The position numbers and the translations under genes are program-made. Below are positions 1-12,745 of a stretch of DNA of 64,000 nucleotides, piece by piece. The first letter of the stretch is position 1; each line of letters starts with the position of its first letter. Source of the DNA: Buddleja alternifolia (lineage: Eukaryota > Streptophyta > Magnoliopsida > Lamiales > Scrophulariaceae). The notes beneath the pieces are model-generated. The model searched no databases. It was not told the DNA's origin and was given only the letters and a program-made list of their open reading frames with translations. The stretch covers positions 20,666,195 to 20,730,194 of the forward strand of contig CM033394.1 of the NCBI GenBank assembly GCA_019426215.1. The letters run 5' to 3'.

Positions 1-11
1 TGGGAAGTATC

Positions 12-850
12 ATGGATTTTCATTTGCAAGTAAATCTCATTCTCCAATCTCTCCCTAAATCTTTCTCTGCTTTTGTCACTAACCTTGAGGTAGATGACCT
101 GGGAGGATCTTTACTAGATCTTAAAGACAAACTTGTTTACATGCAAGCTCTTTTGAGGAAAGAAAGGGTTGAAGGTTTACCTCTGAATGGATTGCTCGGT
201 ATGAGGATTGCTCCTAAGAGAGGAAAGAAGCGCCCAAGAGTTGCAAGAACATGTATCCACTGCCAAGAAGTGGATGACTGGAAGCGTGACTGTTCCAGGC
301 TGAAAGTTGACATTACTTTAGGAATAGAACTTAATGTTTTGGAAACAAATTGTTCTATTACTATATTTTCATCTTCCTGGATTCTAGACTCTAGAGCTAG
401 TGCTCATTTGAATCAGGAGCTAGAAAGAAGTAAGAAGCCGGAGCATAGAGAAGTGATGATCAATGTTAGCAGCGGACATAGTGTAGTAGCCACACACATT
501 GGCACCACTTCCATTAGATTATTTACTGGACATTTATTATTGTTAGACAATTGCCTTGTTTTGCCTAATGGGTTAAAGAATATTGTTTCTATTCCTGTTT
601 TAGTCAAGAAAGGAATTTTTTTTTATTTGTAAACAATTCTTGCAACATTTATTTAGGAAATGAATGTGTTGGCAGTGCGTCTTTAATAAATGGTTTATAC
701 TATATTAATGTCCAAAATAATTGTAACGTCAATGTTGTAACAAGAAAACGCGATTTGTATGACACGAACCTAAGATAACTCTAGCACTTAAGACTGGGTC
801 ATGTCAGGGATCATAGACTACACGAGTTAGAAAAGGATGGAGTCATAGAC
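12..850 (+). pseudogene. copia A gag C-terminus and protease remnant
   Basis: The open part (12-632) begins inside the UBN2-type gag domain. The zinc knuckle CIHCQEVDDWKRDC keeps the cysteines of CX2CX4HX4C but has Asp in place of His. The protease active site appears as LDSRAS, where copia proteases normally have DSGAS/T, so the Gly is lost. The frame is lost after 632 although related sequence continues to the integrase start. This product could not work; no host gene is implied. Confidence 0.85.
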
Positions 851-1490
851 TCGTTGGGATCGGATCGCTATCCCACTTGTGAGTCTTGTATCCAAGGCAA
901 GATGACCAAGTCCCCCATCACAGGGAAATTCAAAAGGGCCTCTGAAGTCTTAGGATTGATTCATACAGATGTGTGTGGTCCATATGGAAATGTGGCCCGC
1001 GGTGGTTTTCAGTACTTCATTACATTTACGGATGACCATTCTAGGTATGGATACGTGTATTTGATGAAGTACAAGTCTGAATCATTAGAAAGGTTCATTG
1101 AATTCAAGACTTTGGTCAAAAACCAAACCAGGCATTATATTAAGACGCTTCGGTCTGACCGAGGTGGCGAGTATATGAGTGCCAAATTTGACCAATTCTT
1201 AAGAAAACATGGCATATTGTTACAGCTAACTCCTCCACAATTAAATGGCGTAGCAGAGTGGAGGAATCGAACTCTATTAGACATGGTACGATCCATGCTC
1301 AGCTACACGGATTGCCCATTTCATTGTGGAGGCACGCATTGTTTACATCTACTTATATTTTGAATAGGTGTCCCTCCAAATCTGAGGAGACCCAACCTGA
1401 ACCAGGAAAGACACAATCATCGATGCGTAGGTCATCTAGAGTATCTCAACCGCCTGAGAGATATTTATCTCCTACAGGAAGAGCATAATA
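770..1490 (+). pseudogene. copia A integrase remnant
   Basis: An HHCC-type pre-integrase region (Cys pair in TCESC) leads into the integrase core. The three acidic catalytic positions are visible: Asp in HTDVCGP, Asp in RSDRGGEY and Glu in NGVAEWRNRT. The main open stretch is 854-1363; a frameshift near 1320 moves the rest (LNRCPSKS) to another frame. At about 1378 the sequence jumps to a later segment (QPEPGKTQSS), which shows an internal deletion of roughly 300 bp compared with the sister copy at 40461-41345. Confidence 0.88.
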
Positions 1491-1539
1491 TGTATACAGT
1501 AGCAGAAGGGTACCATGGAGATAATCCCTCTAGCATGAC

Positions 1540-2269
1540 CAGGAAATGATGGATATGGATTCTGCAAAATGGCATGAATCTATGAAAGTGGAAATGGATT
1601 TGATATATTTGAATCAAGTCTGGACTCTAACCGATTGACCCAAGGGTATTGTACCCATTGGATGCAAATGGATCTATAAGACAAAGATTGGTCTGGATAG
1701 CAAGGTGGATACCTATAAGGCCAGGCTAGTGGCAGAAGGGTATAGTCAAAATGAGGGCATTGACTATGAGGAAACCTTTTCACCAGTAGCTATGATCAAA
1801 TCCATCAGAATTCTACTTTCGATAGCTGCATGCCAGGATTATGAAATCTGGCAAATAGATGTGAAGACCGCATTCTTAAATGGATTCCTCAAGGAGGAAA
1901 TCTATATGGAACAGCCCAAGGGTTGCATATCTAGTGCCGATTCTCATAAGGTCTGCAAATTAAATAGGTCCATATATGGACTCAAGCAGGCCTCTCGCAG
2001 TTGGAACCTTCGTTTTGATGAAGAAGTGCGGGGCTACGACTTCATCAAGTACGAGGATGGACCATGTCTCTATGAAAAGATCAGTGGGAGCAAGATCATA
2101 TTCCTGGTGCCATATGTAGACGACATTCTACTTATAGGGAATGATGATGGATTGCTAACTTCTGTTAAGACTTGGTTTTCAAGAAAATTATCCATGAAAG
2201 ACTTGGGAGAAGCTACCTACATCCTGGGAATTCGCATCTATAGGGATAGATCGAATAAGATGATAAGGT
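1540..2269 (+). pseudogene. copia A reverse transcriptase, N-terminal part
   Basis: This is an RVT_2 domain: IPIGCKW-like start, KARLVAEGYSQ, the palm strand IDVKTAFLNG with its metal-binding Asp, and the catalytic YVDD box near 2115-2126. The open stretch is 1705-2269; upstream there is a stop (TGA near 1637). Coding identity breaks exactly where the solo LTR begins and resumes at 4038. Confidence 0.9.
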
Positions 2270-4037
2270 TGTTGTGTTTCGCGAAAAAACTCATAAACGC
2301 AGCGGAAGGATTTCAAAAATTTAATTAAAACCCAAAGTATTCTCTAATTGCATAATTGAATCTAAAATACTTTAACGAATAATTAATCTTACTCGTTGAA
2401 GCGAAGTGGTAGGAGAATCCAATTCCTTTTCAAAACTTTGAATCCATGAACTCCTTGAATTCTCCAATCCTTATGTTCTTCAAGTCTTGATTTCTTGAAG
2501 TTGATTGTAGATAAATCCAAACAACGAATCACGTTGCCTCTAAATTATCACGCACGAATTGATGATGAAAAATTCCCTTCTTCTTGCTCTATAAGGCGAC
2601 GACTAGTGTATTATAGAGAGGGAGGATATTTTTCTTCTTTTCTTTTTTTTGGAGAGATTATTTTTGAAAAATAATTGTATCTTGTATGTTGTATGTCTAG
2701 GTTAAAGTCAAGAGAAGTCTTTTATACCTCAATGACTTATTGACCAAAACAAAACAAAAGAGACCACCTTGATCATCTTTCTAGACCTAAGGACGCCCCA
2801 TATGGGGCTCGAAAAGATTTTCTTTTGCTTTTAATTAATTCTTTATTCAATTAATAATTTATTTTATTCAATAAATAAATTAATTAATTAGGTAAATTAA
2901 TTCATTAATATATTTCTCCAAGAAATTAATTAATAATTAATCTTATCTATTTAATTAATTATCTTATCCAATAAGCAATTAATTAATTATTTAACTTATC
3001 CAATAAATTAAATCTCTCCAAAATAAAATAGAAAATAGAAAATCTTTTTTAATTTACTTCATCAATTTTTTAACGCAACTCTTTAGGTTCATTTCATTTG
3101 GCAATGAGAGGAAACCATAGGAAGTGGGTAACACCTAGCCAGTCACGTGGCCCACTTCGTAGCCCAAATGAAATACTAATGAATGGATCATTCCACAACC
3201 TTCCAATCGTAAATACCGTATTTGTACAAAACCCTTCATTCACGTTCCCCGGTCAAGTGAGAGTCGTGGTTATGTCAAATTTACTGGTCTTGACCATATG
3301 TATAGATTATAATAATACGAGATCATTGAGATCAATTAAGTGCCTAGCACAATCGTCTCTTTTGCTTTGGCTAAAGACTTTGATCTCTATTTATCTATAA
3401 TCACATAGGGTACATTCTCATTCAATTATGAGAGAACAAATCCCACGTTAGTCATCTTCTAAGACTACTACTTGCCCATCAAGTCAGCATTTTGAAATCA
3501 ACCCCACCAACGGGTGAATTGGGTCAACTACTCTAGTGAAAGACTTGACGTCACAAGTGCATCTTTAGCCCAAAGGTTCACATATACCTATTACGCATAA
3601 TCAGTTCCGCCATTGACAATCACAGAGTGAAAACCCATGTGACAGAACCGATGGGAGTCTTGTTCGAGCATATCAGTTCCATTGATGTGCCTACAATCTC
3701 AATCTCCTACCATTCCATGATACTAGATAGGCACTCCCATGTCAGAGCTAAGATTGTACAAGTATTCGATATTTGCTCATTAAAGACTTCATATTACTTG
3801 CGAACAAGTAATAGTAATCAAGATCGATCTCTCTAGTGCCATTTTTCCTATCCCATAGGAAGTAGAGGGATCGCACTGAAAACAAGGACAAAATGTTTTA
3901 CACAACTTATAGATGCAAATAAGAATTAAGTGAAAACAAAAACAATGCCTTACATTATAAATAATATTTAAGTTCAATACAAAATAAATGCCCTACTCAT
4001 TCTATCCTTTATGGCATTTGAGGGCATAATCCTAACA
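2270..4037 (-). mobile_element. copia-type solo LTR B inside element A
   Basis: A 1.77-kb block starts TGTTGTG and ends CCTAACA and interrupts the RT frame of element A. Flanks are AAGGT on the left and AAGGA or AGGAT on the right, consistent with a 5-bp TSD with one change. Read on the minus strand it begins TGTTAGGATTATGCCC, and it matches the LTR at 30943-32732 over most of its length. No internal region is present, so it is a solo LTR. Short open frames inside it (for example 3098-3400) do not look coding. Confidence 0.85.
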
Positions 4038-4760
4038 AGGATTCTCTCAAGCCCTCTACCTAGAGAATGTCCTCAAACAGTTTGGGATGGAAAACTCTAA
4101 GAGGTGTCTTTTGCCTATGAGACATGAAATTCATCTCTCCAAAAAGATGAGTCCTCAGAGGAAGATCGAAAGGAGATGAGCACCGTTCCCTATGCATTGG
4201 CGGTAGGAAGTCTCATGTACGTGATGTTATGTACGAGACCAGATCTTGCCTACGCTGTGAGCGTAGTAAGCAGGTTTCAAGCTAACCCGGGTAAAGAACA
4301 TTGGATTGCCATAAAATCTATCTTGAAGTACTTGAGAAGAACTAAAGATATGATTTTGGTGTACTGCAATGGAGAATTGAAAATGGACAGTTATACGGAT
4401 TCTGATTTCCAATCAGATATCGATGACCGAAAATCCACTTTTGGGTTCATATTCACTTTAAACGGTGGAGCAGTGTCTTGGAAAAGTTTCAAGCAAAGCA
4501 CAACTGCTAATTCAACCATTGAAGTTGAATATGTGGCAGCCTCGGAGGCAGCCAAAGAAGCTGTTTGGATTAAGAAGTTCATGGCTGAACTTCAAGTTGT
4601 TCCTAGTGTGGAGCTTCCGTTGCCACTATGGTGTGACAACAGTGGAGCCATTACGCAAGCTAGGGAACCAAGGTCTCACAACTAATTTAAACACATAGAG
4701 AGAAGATATCACATAATTTGAGAAATCGTTGGAAGAGGCGACATTGTCGTGCAGAAAATA
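4038..4760 (+). pseudogene. copia A RT C-terminus and RNase H remnant
   Basis: After the inserted LTR the sequence resumes with the conserved SQALYLE block and continues, mainly as 4176-4685, through LMYVMLCTRPDLAYAVSVVS and the RNase H metal residues: Asp in YTDSDF, Glu in TIEVEY, Asp in WCDNSGAI. A stop (TAA) falls at 4683 after EPRSHN. The last codons before the LTR, including the usual ADPLTK segment, are deleted. Confidence 0.88.
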
Positions 4761-5937
4761 ATTAGGCTCAACTAGTACTGTTGAATCTGTTATCAGAGTA
4801 ATTAGGCTCAACTCACCCTTTGGTGGGGCCAACCTCGAAGTGCGATCTCAATGAGTCAAGTAGCAGCTGTTTAGTGATCGTCAAAATGAGATTCACTATC
4901 TCGATAACAAACGAGAAAGTATCCTATGCAATCATATGTACATGAAATTATAAGTGTTTGACCAAAGCAATGAAACTAATCCATGTGGGACATGGAGGGT
5001 AGTTTGGTAATTTCATCATGATATGATTACAAGCACAATATCAAGTTTAGTGAGTTTGATATAAACCATGACTCTCACTTGATTGGGATACATTAGTGAA
5101 GGGCCTATACTCATATGGTATTTGTGGTCCAGAGGTTTGGAAATGATTCGTTCATTTCGTACTCAATTGGGTTACGATGTGAGTCCACGGGACTGGCTAG
5201 GTGACACTCATATCCTTTTGTAATTTCCTCCCATTGTCAATTGAGACAAACTTAAAGAGTTGCGCTATAAGAAACGAACGGGATGTCTTTTTGTGTTAAT
5301 CTTTTAGAAAGATATAATTAAATGGACGCATTGATTTATTGATTAAATCAATGAATTAAATATTTACTTTAATAAGATTAAATTAAATTATTCAATTGGA
5401 GAATTAATTAATTAAGAATTAAATAATTATTTAATATGTATTTAAATTTAAATAGGATTTAAATTAAATACATATTAAATAGGTGGGCTAAGTTAAATGG
5501 GTCAATAAAAGCCCACCCACGTCCATAAAGCCCTAAAGGGGGCGACCACAAGGAGTCAAGGAAAACTCCTTGACTTGTTTGTTAAGTCAAGGAGTTATAA
5601 GATAACTCAAAGACTAACAAGTCACAAAGTCTTAACCTAGTTGCATAACACAAAAGGTAAAAGAATCTTCCCTCCTCCAAAGTCTTGCCCTAGCCGTCCA
5701 CCACCATCAACGAGGAAGCTTTGGAAGAACTTTTGAAGGTTCGTTTCACGTGTATCTTTAGAGACATGAGCTCAGGGGGTTGCTGCTACGTGAAGAAATA
5801 CTACAAAATTGATAAGGTAAAATATTTCATTTAAGTTTTTGGAAAACTATTAAAATTCATTAACCCGTTAAAGTGGTCCGTGTTTAGGAATTTTAAAATT
5901 TTGTTCAGCTGCGTTTTTACCGGAAGGATACCTAACA
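4757..5937 (+). mobile_element. 3' LTR of copia element A, 5'-truncated
   Basis: The block is related to the LTR at 37551-39207 read in reverse: it shares the stretch from CCTCGAAGTGCGATNTCAATGAG, the ACTGGCTAGGTG block near 5190, the rule of AT-rich TTAATTAA tracts, and the terminal CCTAACA. The first part of the LTR and the polypurine tract are missing; a short repeat (TAATTAGGCTCAACT, near 4759 and 4799) sits at the deletion point. Confidence 0.75.
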
Positions 5938-6141
5938 ATCTAAGGGTAGGAGTTTACCAATTGCTGCTATCAGGAAGATCAACTTTTTGAACCAAATCAA
6001 AAGGTTAGTGAAAAGCTAAAATTAGATTTCATCATCTTATCAATTTTTGAAATTATGAAAATCATTAAAACTCAAAAGTGATCCGATTCTGAATTCGGAT
6101 ATGTATTTACATTTTTGCTGCGCATGAACTAGGATTAACAA
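5938..6141 (+). mobile_element. copia LTR 3'-end fragment
   Basis: About 200 bp directly after element A resemble the downstream end of other copia LTRs here: TTTTGCTGCGCATGAAC followed by ACAACA. It ends where the duplicated segment begins. Only the resemblance of the end supports the call. Confidence 0.4.
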
Positions 6142-7492
6142 CAGATATAACAAAATGTACATCTTTAAATCAGCTACAACTTCGTTGTTTCATATACACT
6201 AACTATACAAGGTTGTTTAATTGCATGAATACCCTAAGGACATTGATAATTGCAAACCACTACAAGATTCGCTTGTTTTTTTTTATTCGGGTCAGATTGA
6301 CCAATGATCCGACCCTACGAGGTGTCATCTGGACTCTATTAGCCACACATGTCGTTAATCTAGTCATTATGTCTGTCAATCTTTCATCCGTACAACATGG
6401 AAAGCTTATAATGACAAGCATTTATGAAGAATTAAGGGTTGGAATTTGGGTAATTAATATACCTCGTGTCTTGTATTGTATCATCATTACTAAGTTTACA
6501 TAAATTTGGGTTATATCTAGTGGACATGCCCTAACTTTAACATTGGACAAATGTTTTATGGATAATTACTTCTATAGTCCCTCTGGTTTTTGCTTTGTGT
6601 CACTTTGGTCCTTTTACTACTAATTGTGTCACATTAATCCCTATACTATAAAATATATTCCACCTTGGTCCCTGAACACACTTTCCAACGTATTTTCTCT
6701 AGCCAACTCAGCACCTGAATTACACAATCTTTTCATCAAAGGCTTTTTTGTCCATTCCAACCCATAAATTTCAACGATAAATAATAAAAAAAATGGCACG
6801 CGTAATTATTCCAACCAACTAACCAAACCAAACATCAATCTCAACCAACCAGATAGCAACTAAGGGACCACAACCTTAACATTATTTTATTTCAGTATGA
6901 ACCCTAGGAAGATGAACAAAAAAATACTATTTTATCCACCAAAGAGAGATTAACAATGATTTAACATTAAAATAAACCTTATTACTGTAGCTAAACACAC
7001 GACATTATCATATAATGTGGATTAAGAAACTTACCATATATAGGCGCAATATTTCCTCTTGGACAAATCTGTATTTTCTGAAATTGACGAAGATTTCAAC
7101 CCAAATACCAAACAACACACACAATCACACCTTACTGTTGAATTTTTGAGCTATTTTAACCTAGCAAAGCCCTAATCCTTTTCTCCTTTTTCACACTTAG
7201 TAACTAAACAGTTTGGTTTTGCTCATTTTTTTTATCCCTTTTTCTCTTTGTATGTACCGCTGAAATTTTTGGGTTGGAATTGATAAAAAAGCCCCTGATA
7301 AAAAGCATGTGTAATTCATGTGCTAAGTTGGCCGGAGAAAATAGCTGAAAGTGTTTTCAAGGACCAAGGTGGAACATATTTTATACTATAGGGACTAATG
7401 TGCCACAATTATTAGTAGAGGGACCTAAGTGACACAAAATGAAAACCAGAGGGACCATAGAAGTGATTATTCCAATATTTTAAATAGAAGAT
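6142..7492. repeat. tandem segmental duplication, unit 1
   Basis: From ATATAACAAAATGTAC to AATAGAAGATA this segment is repeated at 7732-11210 with scattered point changes. Both units contain the same foldback transposon at the same site with the same flanks, so the duplication happened after that insertion. Unit 1 is uninterrupted. A 96-codon open stretch at 6213-6503 has no recognisable domain and its counterpart in unit 2 is broken. Confidence 0.9.
6559..7473. mobile_element. Mutator-like foldback element, copy 1
   Basis: The ends are long inverted repeats of about 240 bp: GGATAATTACTTCTATAGTC at the left matches the reverse complement of GACCATAGAAGTGATTATTCC at the right, and pairing continues inward through the TTTGTCCATTCCAACCC block. 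It is flanked by AATGTTTTA and AATATTTTA, a 9-bp TSD with one change, as Mutator-like elements make. There is no transposase frame; it is non-autonomous. Confidence 0.85.
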
Positions 7493-7731
7493 ACATTTTT
7501 GTTCTCAGCCCCCCTCGCTCCATCCCTATATATAATTCAGTATTCTATGTTTTCAATTTTTGTTCTCAAATTACTGTTGTATGAGGATTTATTGCATCAT
7601 TTCTCTTCGTTCATCTTTCACAACTCACAAGAGACCCGTTTGTCATCGAATATATTTCATTTCACTGGATTTTAATTGATATATAATTGATTATTGACTA
7701 TTTGAGCATCTTTTACGTGAAATCTTATTGT
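7493..7731. other. spacer between duplicated units
   Basis: AT-rich DNA with no recognisable gene or repeat separates the two duplicated units. Confidence 0.5.
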
Positions 7732-8412
7732 GATATAATAAAATGTACGTCTTTAAATCAGCTGCAACTTCGTTGCTTCGTATACACTTACTATACGACG
7801 TTGTTTAATTGCATGAATACCCTAAGGACATTGATATTTGTAAAACACTACAAGATTCGCTTGTTTTTTTTTTATTCGGGTCAGGTTGACCAATGATCCG
7901 ACCCTACGAGGTGTCATTTGGACTCAATTAGCTACACATGTCGTTAATGTAGTCATTATATCACATTTGTCAATCTTTCATCCATACAACATGGAAAGTT
8001 TATAAATACGATCATTTATGAAGAATTAAGGGTTGGAATTTGGGTAATTAATATACCTCGTGGCTTGTATCCTATCATCGTTACTAAGTTTACATAAATT
8101 TGGGTATATCTCATGGACATGCCCTAACTTTAACATTGGACAAATATTTTAGGGATAATCACTTCTATGGTCTCTCTGGTTTTCGCTTTGTGTCACTTTG
8201 GTCCCTTTACTAATAATTGTGTCACATTAGTCCCTATACTATAAAATATGTTCCACCTTGGTCCCTGAACACACTTTCCAACGTATTTCCTCTGACCAAC
8301 TCAGCACATGAATTACACAAGCTTTTCATCAGAGGCTTTTTTGTCCATTCCAACCGATAAATTTCAGCGATAAATAATAATAAGAGAAGAAATAAAAAAC
8401 GGCATGTGTGTT

Positions 8413-10017
8413 TGTTAGAGTATATGCCCTCGAATGCCACAAAGAGGATAGATTTATAGGGCATAAACATTGTAACTAAACTATGGTTTTTCTATTAATA
8501 TAAGGCAGTTGATTGTTGTTTGCTTATAGGCATTTATAAGGTGTGAATAAACAACGTAAAGTCCTTGATGACAAGGCGAACCTTCTAACTCCTATGGGAT
8601 AGGAGGAAAGACACTAGAATGGTTTGACCTTTGACATCTAAAAGGGTTCGCAAGTCTAAGAAATATTGATTAGGCATCAATAGTGAATAAAGACTTGTAT
8701 GATGTAAGTTTCGACAGAGAAAGTGTCAGTCGTACACTATGGAAATGGTAGTGAGAACTTTTATCATAGACGTGTCCGTTGGACTGATATGTTCGAACAC
8801 GGCTCGCATCAGTTCATCACATGGGTATTCACTCATTGACAATCAATGATGAAACTGATAAGTAGTGATAGGTACGTGTGAACCTCTGACTTGAGAAATC
8901 GAGTTGAAGATGTACTTGTGACATCAAGTCTGTCATTAGAGTAGTTAGATTCAAATCACTTGTTGGTGGAATCGACCTCGAAGTGCGACTTGATGGGCAA
9001 GTAGCATTGTTAACTGATTTGCAATATGGAATTTATTCTCTCAAAAGTGAATGAGTAAAATATCCTATGCGATCATGAATAAGAGAGGATGAAAGTCTTT
9101 GGCCAAAGCATTTAAATACCTCGACTTATTATGAGCTTAGGCATATGGTCAAGTTATATGAGTTTGACTTTAAACCATGACTCTTACTTGATTGGGATAT
9201 AAGAATAAAAGGTTTATAGATGTACGGTATTCACGACGTAAAGGTTTGGAATGATCCTATTCATTTGTTCTCAATTGGGTTACGGTGTGAGCCACGAGAC
9301 TGGCTAGGTGTCACTCACACCCCTTTGGATTCCTCCCAATTACCTTTTGAGACGAACCTAAAGAGTCGCGCTTAAAGAAAGTGCAAAAGGAAAAATATAG
9401 GAAAAAGACTTGAGAGAAATTCACGGCATTGGATACCGTAATTAATTAATTAATTATTGGATAATTTAATTAATTAATTAAATTAATGAGTTAATTAATT
9501 TCTTGGAGAAATTGAATTATAAATTAATTAGGAATTGAATTAATTGGATTATCAATTTATTTATTGGATAAATAAATTATCCGATTAATTAATTAGCAAG
9601 TAAGACGAAAGCCCAAAGGCTTCCGAGCCCACTAAGGGGCGGCCAAATGGACGCCCAAATAGGGCTCTTGCATGCTAGTATTATTGTTTTATAATGATAT
9701 AAATATATCACAAGGTGAAAAATAACACAAGAAAACTTACATAACTTTCTCTCCAAGAAAAAGTCTTCCACCCCTCTCTCTCTCTCTCTAGTCGTCTTTG
9801 ACAAGGAAGAAAGGAGGAGTTTTTTGTTTTTGATTCCGGCATGACAAGTTAGAGATGTTGGCAAATTCGGCGTTAGAGAAAAGGATCACGTTCAGAAATC
9901 AACATACGCGAGAATGGTAATTTTTCAATACACAATTAAACACTAGGATTAGAGATGATTTGGGCTTTGGGAATTAAATTTACTTTCCGCTGTGTTTTAT
10001 TCGTATAATTCCCAACA
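8413..10017 (+). mobile_element. copia-type solo LTR F
   Basis: A 1605-bp block begins TGTTAGAGTATATGCCC and ends TTCCCAACA, with flanks GTGTT (8408-8412) and GTATT (10018-10022), a 5-bp TSD with one change. Aligning with the first foldback copy shows it landed between GGCACGCGT-like and ATTCCAACCAAC sequence. It carries the block common to the copia LTRs here (CCTCGAAGTGCGAC near 8980; GAGACTGGCTAGGTG near 9297) and a CT-rich run near 9770. Confidence 0.88.
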
Positions 10018-10231
10018 GTATTTATTCCAACCAACCAACCAAACCAAACATCAATCTCAACCAACCAAATAGCAACTACGGGACCACAACCCTAACATTA
10101 TTTTATTTCAGTATGAACCCTTGGAAAATGAACAAAGAAAAAAAAATACTATTTTATCAACCAAAGAGAGATTAACAATGATTTAACACTAAAATGAACC
10201 TTATTACTATAGCTAAACACACGACATTTTT

Positions 10232-10704
10232 GGAAAAATTATTTTTTTAGTCCATTAACTTGGTCTCCCTTGCGTATTAGTCCTTTAAGTTGACGTGTTG
10301 CAAAATTAGCCCGTTATCTTCTAACTTTTTGTAATTCTAGTCCTTTTGTGCTTAAAAAATTGGTGAATTTAGTCTGTCGATACCCATCAATACCACCATC
10401 ACACATTATTATTAGATATCATCAATTAGAAGCTAAAAGCACAAAACGACAAAAAATTTATTGTATGAAGGAGATAACTTTATGCATTTTAAAACTTAAA
10501 ATTGAAGTGAAAATCTACCTAATTAGATTTCCCATTTTTTACCAATTGACTATGCCACTGACTAAATCCACGGACTAAATTTACCAATTTTTTAAGCATA
10601 AAGGACTAAAATTACAAAAGGTCGGGCCAATTTTGCAACGCGTCAATTTAAAGGACTAAACGCAAAGAAGGCCAAGTTAACAAACTAAAAATATAATTTT
10701 CCCC
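10232..10704. mobile_element. small foldback MITE nested in copy 2
   Basis: Its arms pair over about 150 bp: GGAAAAATTATTTTTTTAGT at left against ACTAAAAATATAATTTTCCCC at right, then AAAAATTGGTGAATTTAGTC against GACTAAATTTACCAATTTTT. The flanks are GACATTTTT and GACATTATC; the first six bases match, and the uninterrupted first copy has a single GACATTATC. This fits a worn 9-bp TSD. Confidence 0.75.
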
Positions 10705-11210
10705 GACATTATCATATAATGCAGATTAAGAAGCTAACTATATACAGGCGCAATATTTCCTCTTGGACAAATCTGCTTTTCTGAAATTGATGAAGATTTC
10801 AACTCCATATACCAAATAGCACACACAATCATACCTTACTGTTGAATTTTTGAGGTATTTTAGTGAAGATTTTGACCTAGAAAGGCCCTAATCCTGTTCT
10901 CCTTTTTTACACTTCGTAACTAAATGGGTTGGTTTTGCTCTTTTATTTAATCCCCTTTTCCTCTTTTTATGTACCGCTTAAATTTTTGGGTTGGAATTGA
11001 CAAAAAAGCCCCTGATGAAAAGCATGTGTAATTCATGTGCTAAGTTTGCCAGAGAAAATAGCTGGAAGTGTTTTCGAGGACCAAAGTGGAATATATTTTA
11101 TAGTATAGGGATTAATGTGCCACAATTATTAGTAGAGGGACCAAAGTGACACAAAATGAAAACCAGAGGGGCCATAGAAGTGATTATTCCAATATTTTAA
11201 ATAGAAGATA

Positions 11211-12730
11211 ACTTGATCTCATTAAAGGTATGTAAGCAGTTTGACTAATTGAAGTGCATTTTATAATCATAATTGAGTTATAATACGAAGTCACTCTGAC
11301 ATAGATATAGATCTCTAAAATCAACCTAGATCATATCGAAACTTAGATTTTCTCTTCATCATTTCTCCTTCCTCTGCCGATTGGAGCCTCAAACTTAATT
11401 GCCGAAAATGAGCCCATCAATTGAGCAGATTTTGATGGAACAAAGAAATAGCGTAAATTGCAACAGATGATAATGACGATCCATTTGAGAGGTATTAATG
11501 ATGTAAAAGGTTAGCTACTGGATATTAGGTTATTTGTTGATAATGTCCACGCCGTTGAGAATGTGATATCTCATGATTGTAAAGATTTGTTACCAATTTG
11601 CGAATATTTGAAACCTGCAGCAGCAATCTTTTTGTGTCTACCGAGATCCATATACAACGGTGGTAGAAGATGAATGAGTAGCGGCCGCACATGAAAGCAA
11701 TATGTGAACCTAAGGGTAGCTTTGTAAATAAAGGCTATATTGCCCTGGCATTAGGAAAATTGCTCTCGCGCATCATCAACCTAAATAAAATACTAAGGAG
11801 TAAGGATATGTTGGTGTTTAGATTTTACAAGGAAAAAGAAAAAAAATATTATACGTGCTTTAATTTATATTATGTTTTGAATATTTTCTTTTTTTTCAAA
11901 TGTTGTCTTTTTTTTTTGTTTTTTTTTTATCTCTCATAAAATCTAATAACTAAAAAAAATCTAAAGCCCCAATTGCATGACTTATCAATTTTCATTTCCC
12001 CATTTTTCAAAGAATTTTCCACTATAAGTGCCTTTTTTTAACATATCCGAAACAAATGCCAAAGAAAAACTACAGTAGAAATTCACTAAAAACATCTCAA
12101 TTTTAATTAGAAATGGGTTTGATTAACATTTTTCTTAGATTTTTCTTAAGAAAATTATTTTTTTTAAAACTATTCAAAATTAGATAGTTCACCTAGTATT
12201 AAAAGGTCTTTATCCGCTAGTATATCGTCATGAGCATCAAAATAATCATATATTTTAATTAAAAATGGCGCTAGGTGCAAATTAAGATTGACTTTGACTA
12301 TTTTTGGATATTTTAAGCAAGGAATTTAACTTAAATTTGTTAGATTTTTTTATAAAACAAAACCCATCCATATCAATTTCTTACCAAAAGAAAAAAAAAA
12401 GAACAACATATTACATCACATTTAATCATTATACTTTTTTCTATAAGAAAATGTCACCTAAATACATTTTTTACCATCATATATGCACTCTATAAAAAAA
12501 TAACTCTTACTTTTTTTAGAAAAAAAATAGAAATGAAAAATAACATGTCATCCAATCTAGGGATAAATGTGTTTTCAATGAGGTGTTAATGAAATTTGCA
12601 AGACGGCCTTAAACTCGAGGGGAGTTTGTCTAACTTTTAAAAAGGTAGGGATTGTTTGTTGAATTAGACTGAATCTTAGGGGTATCAATGTAATATACTG
12701 AGAAATAAAACAAACATTTGTACATACATC
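11211..12730. other. intergenic DNA, no gene seen
   Basis: The stretch is AT-rich with long T runs near 11880-11930. The only open frames (for example 11691-11939 and 12304-12495) are low-complexity, rich in Phe, Lys and Tyr, and show no domain. Nothing else is recognised. Confidence 0.5.
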
Positions 12731-12745
12731 AATAAACTAAAGATT

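Larger units (their letters stand above)
1..5937 (+). mobile_element. Ty1/copia element A, decayed, 5' end outside window
   Basis: The plus strand carries, in copia order, gag with a zinc knuckle, protease, integrase, reverse transcriptase and RNase H, then the end of an LTR closing in CCTAACA. The order integrase before reverse transcriptase defines copia. The 5' LTR and first part of gag lie left of the window. The copy is dead: there are stops and frameshifts, about 300 bp are missing between integrase and RT (around 1375), and another LTR has landed in RT at 2270-4037. Confidence 0.93.
8152..11190. mobile_element. Mutator-like foldback element, copy 2 (interrupted)
   Basis: It has the same inverted ends as copy 1 (GGGATAATCACTTCTATGG at left, CCATAGAAGTGATTATTCC at right) and an exact 9-bp TSD, AATATTTTA, at 8143-8151 and 11191-11199. 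Two later insertions split it. There is no transposase. Confidence 0.88.
7732..11210. repeat. tandem segmental duplication, unit 2 (with two insertions)
   Basis: This is the second copy of 6142-7492. It is longer because a 1.6-kb solo LTR (8413-10017) and a 0.47-kb foldback element (10232-10704) sit inside it. Taking these and their duplicated targets out leaves about 1.39 kb, close to unit 1. Confidence 0.9.

Noticed and set aside
11681..11688. GCGGCCGC (NotI site) suggesting vector or cloning sequence
   Set aside because: The flanks are ordinary AT-rich plant DNA with no vector features; a single 8-mer is best explained by chance.
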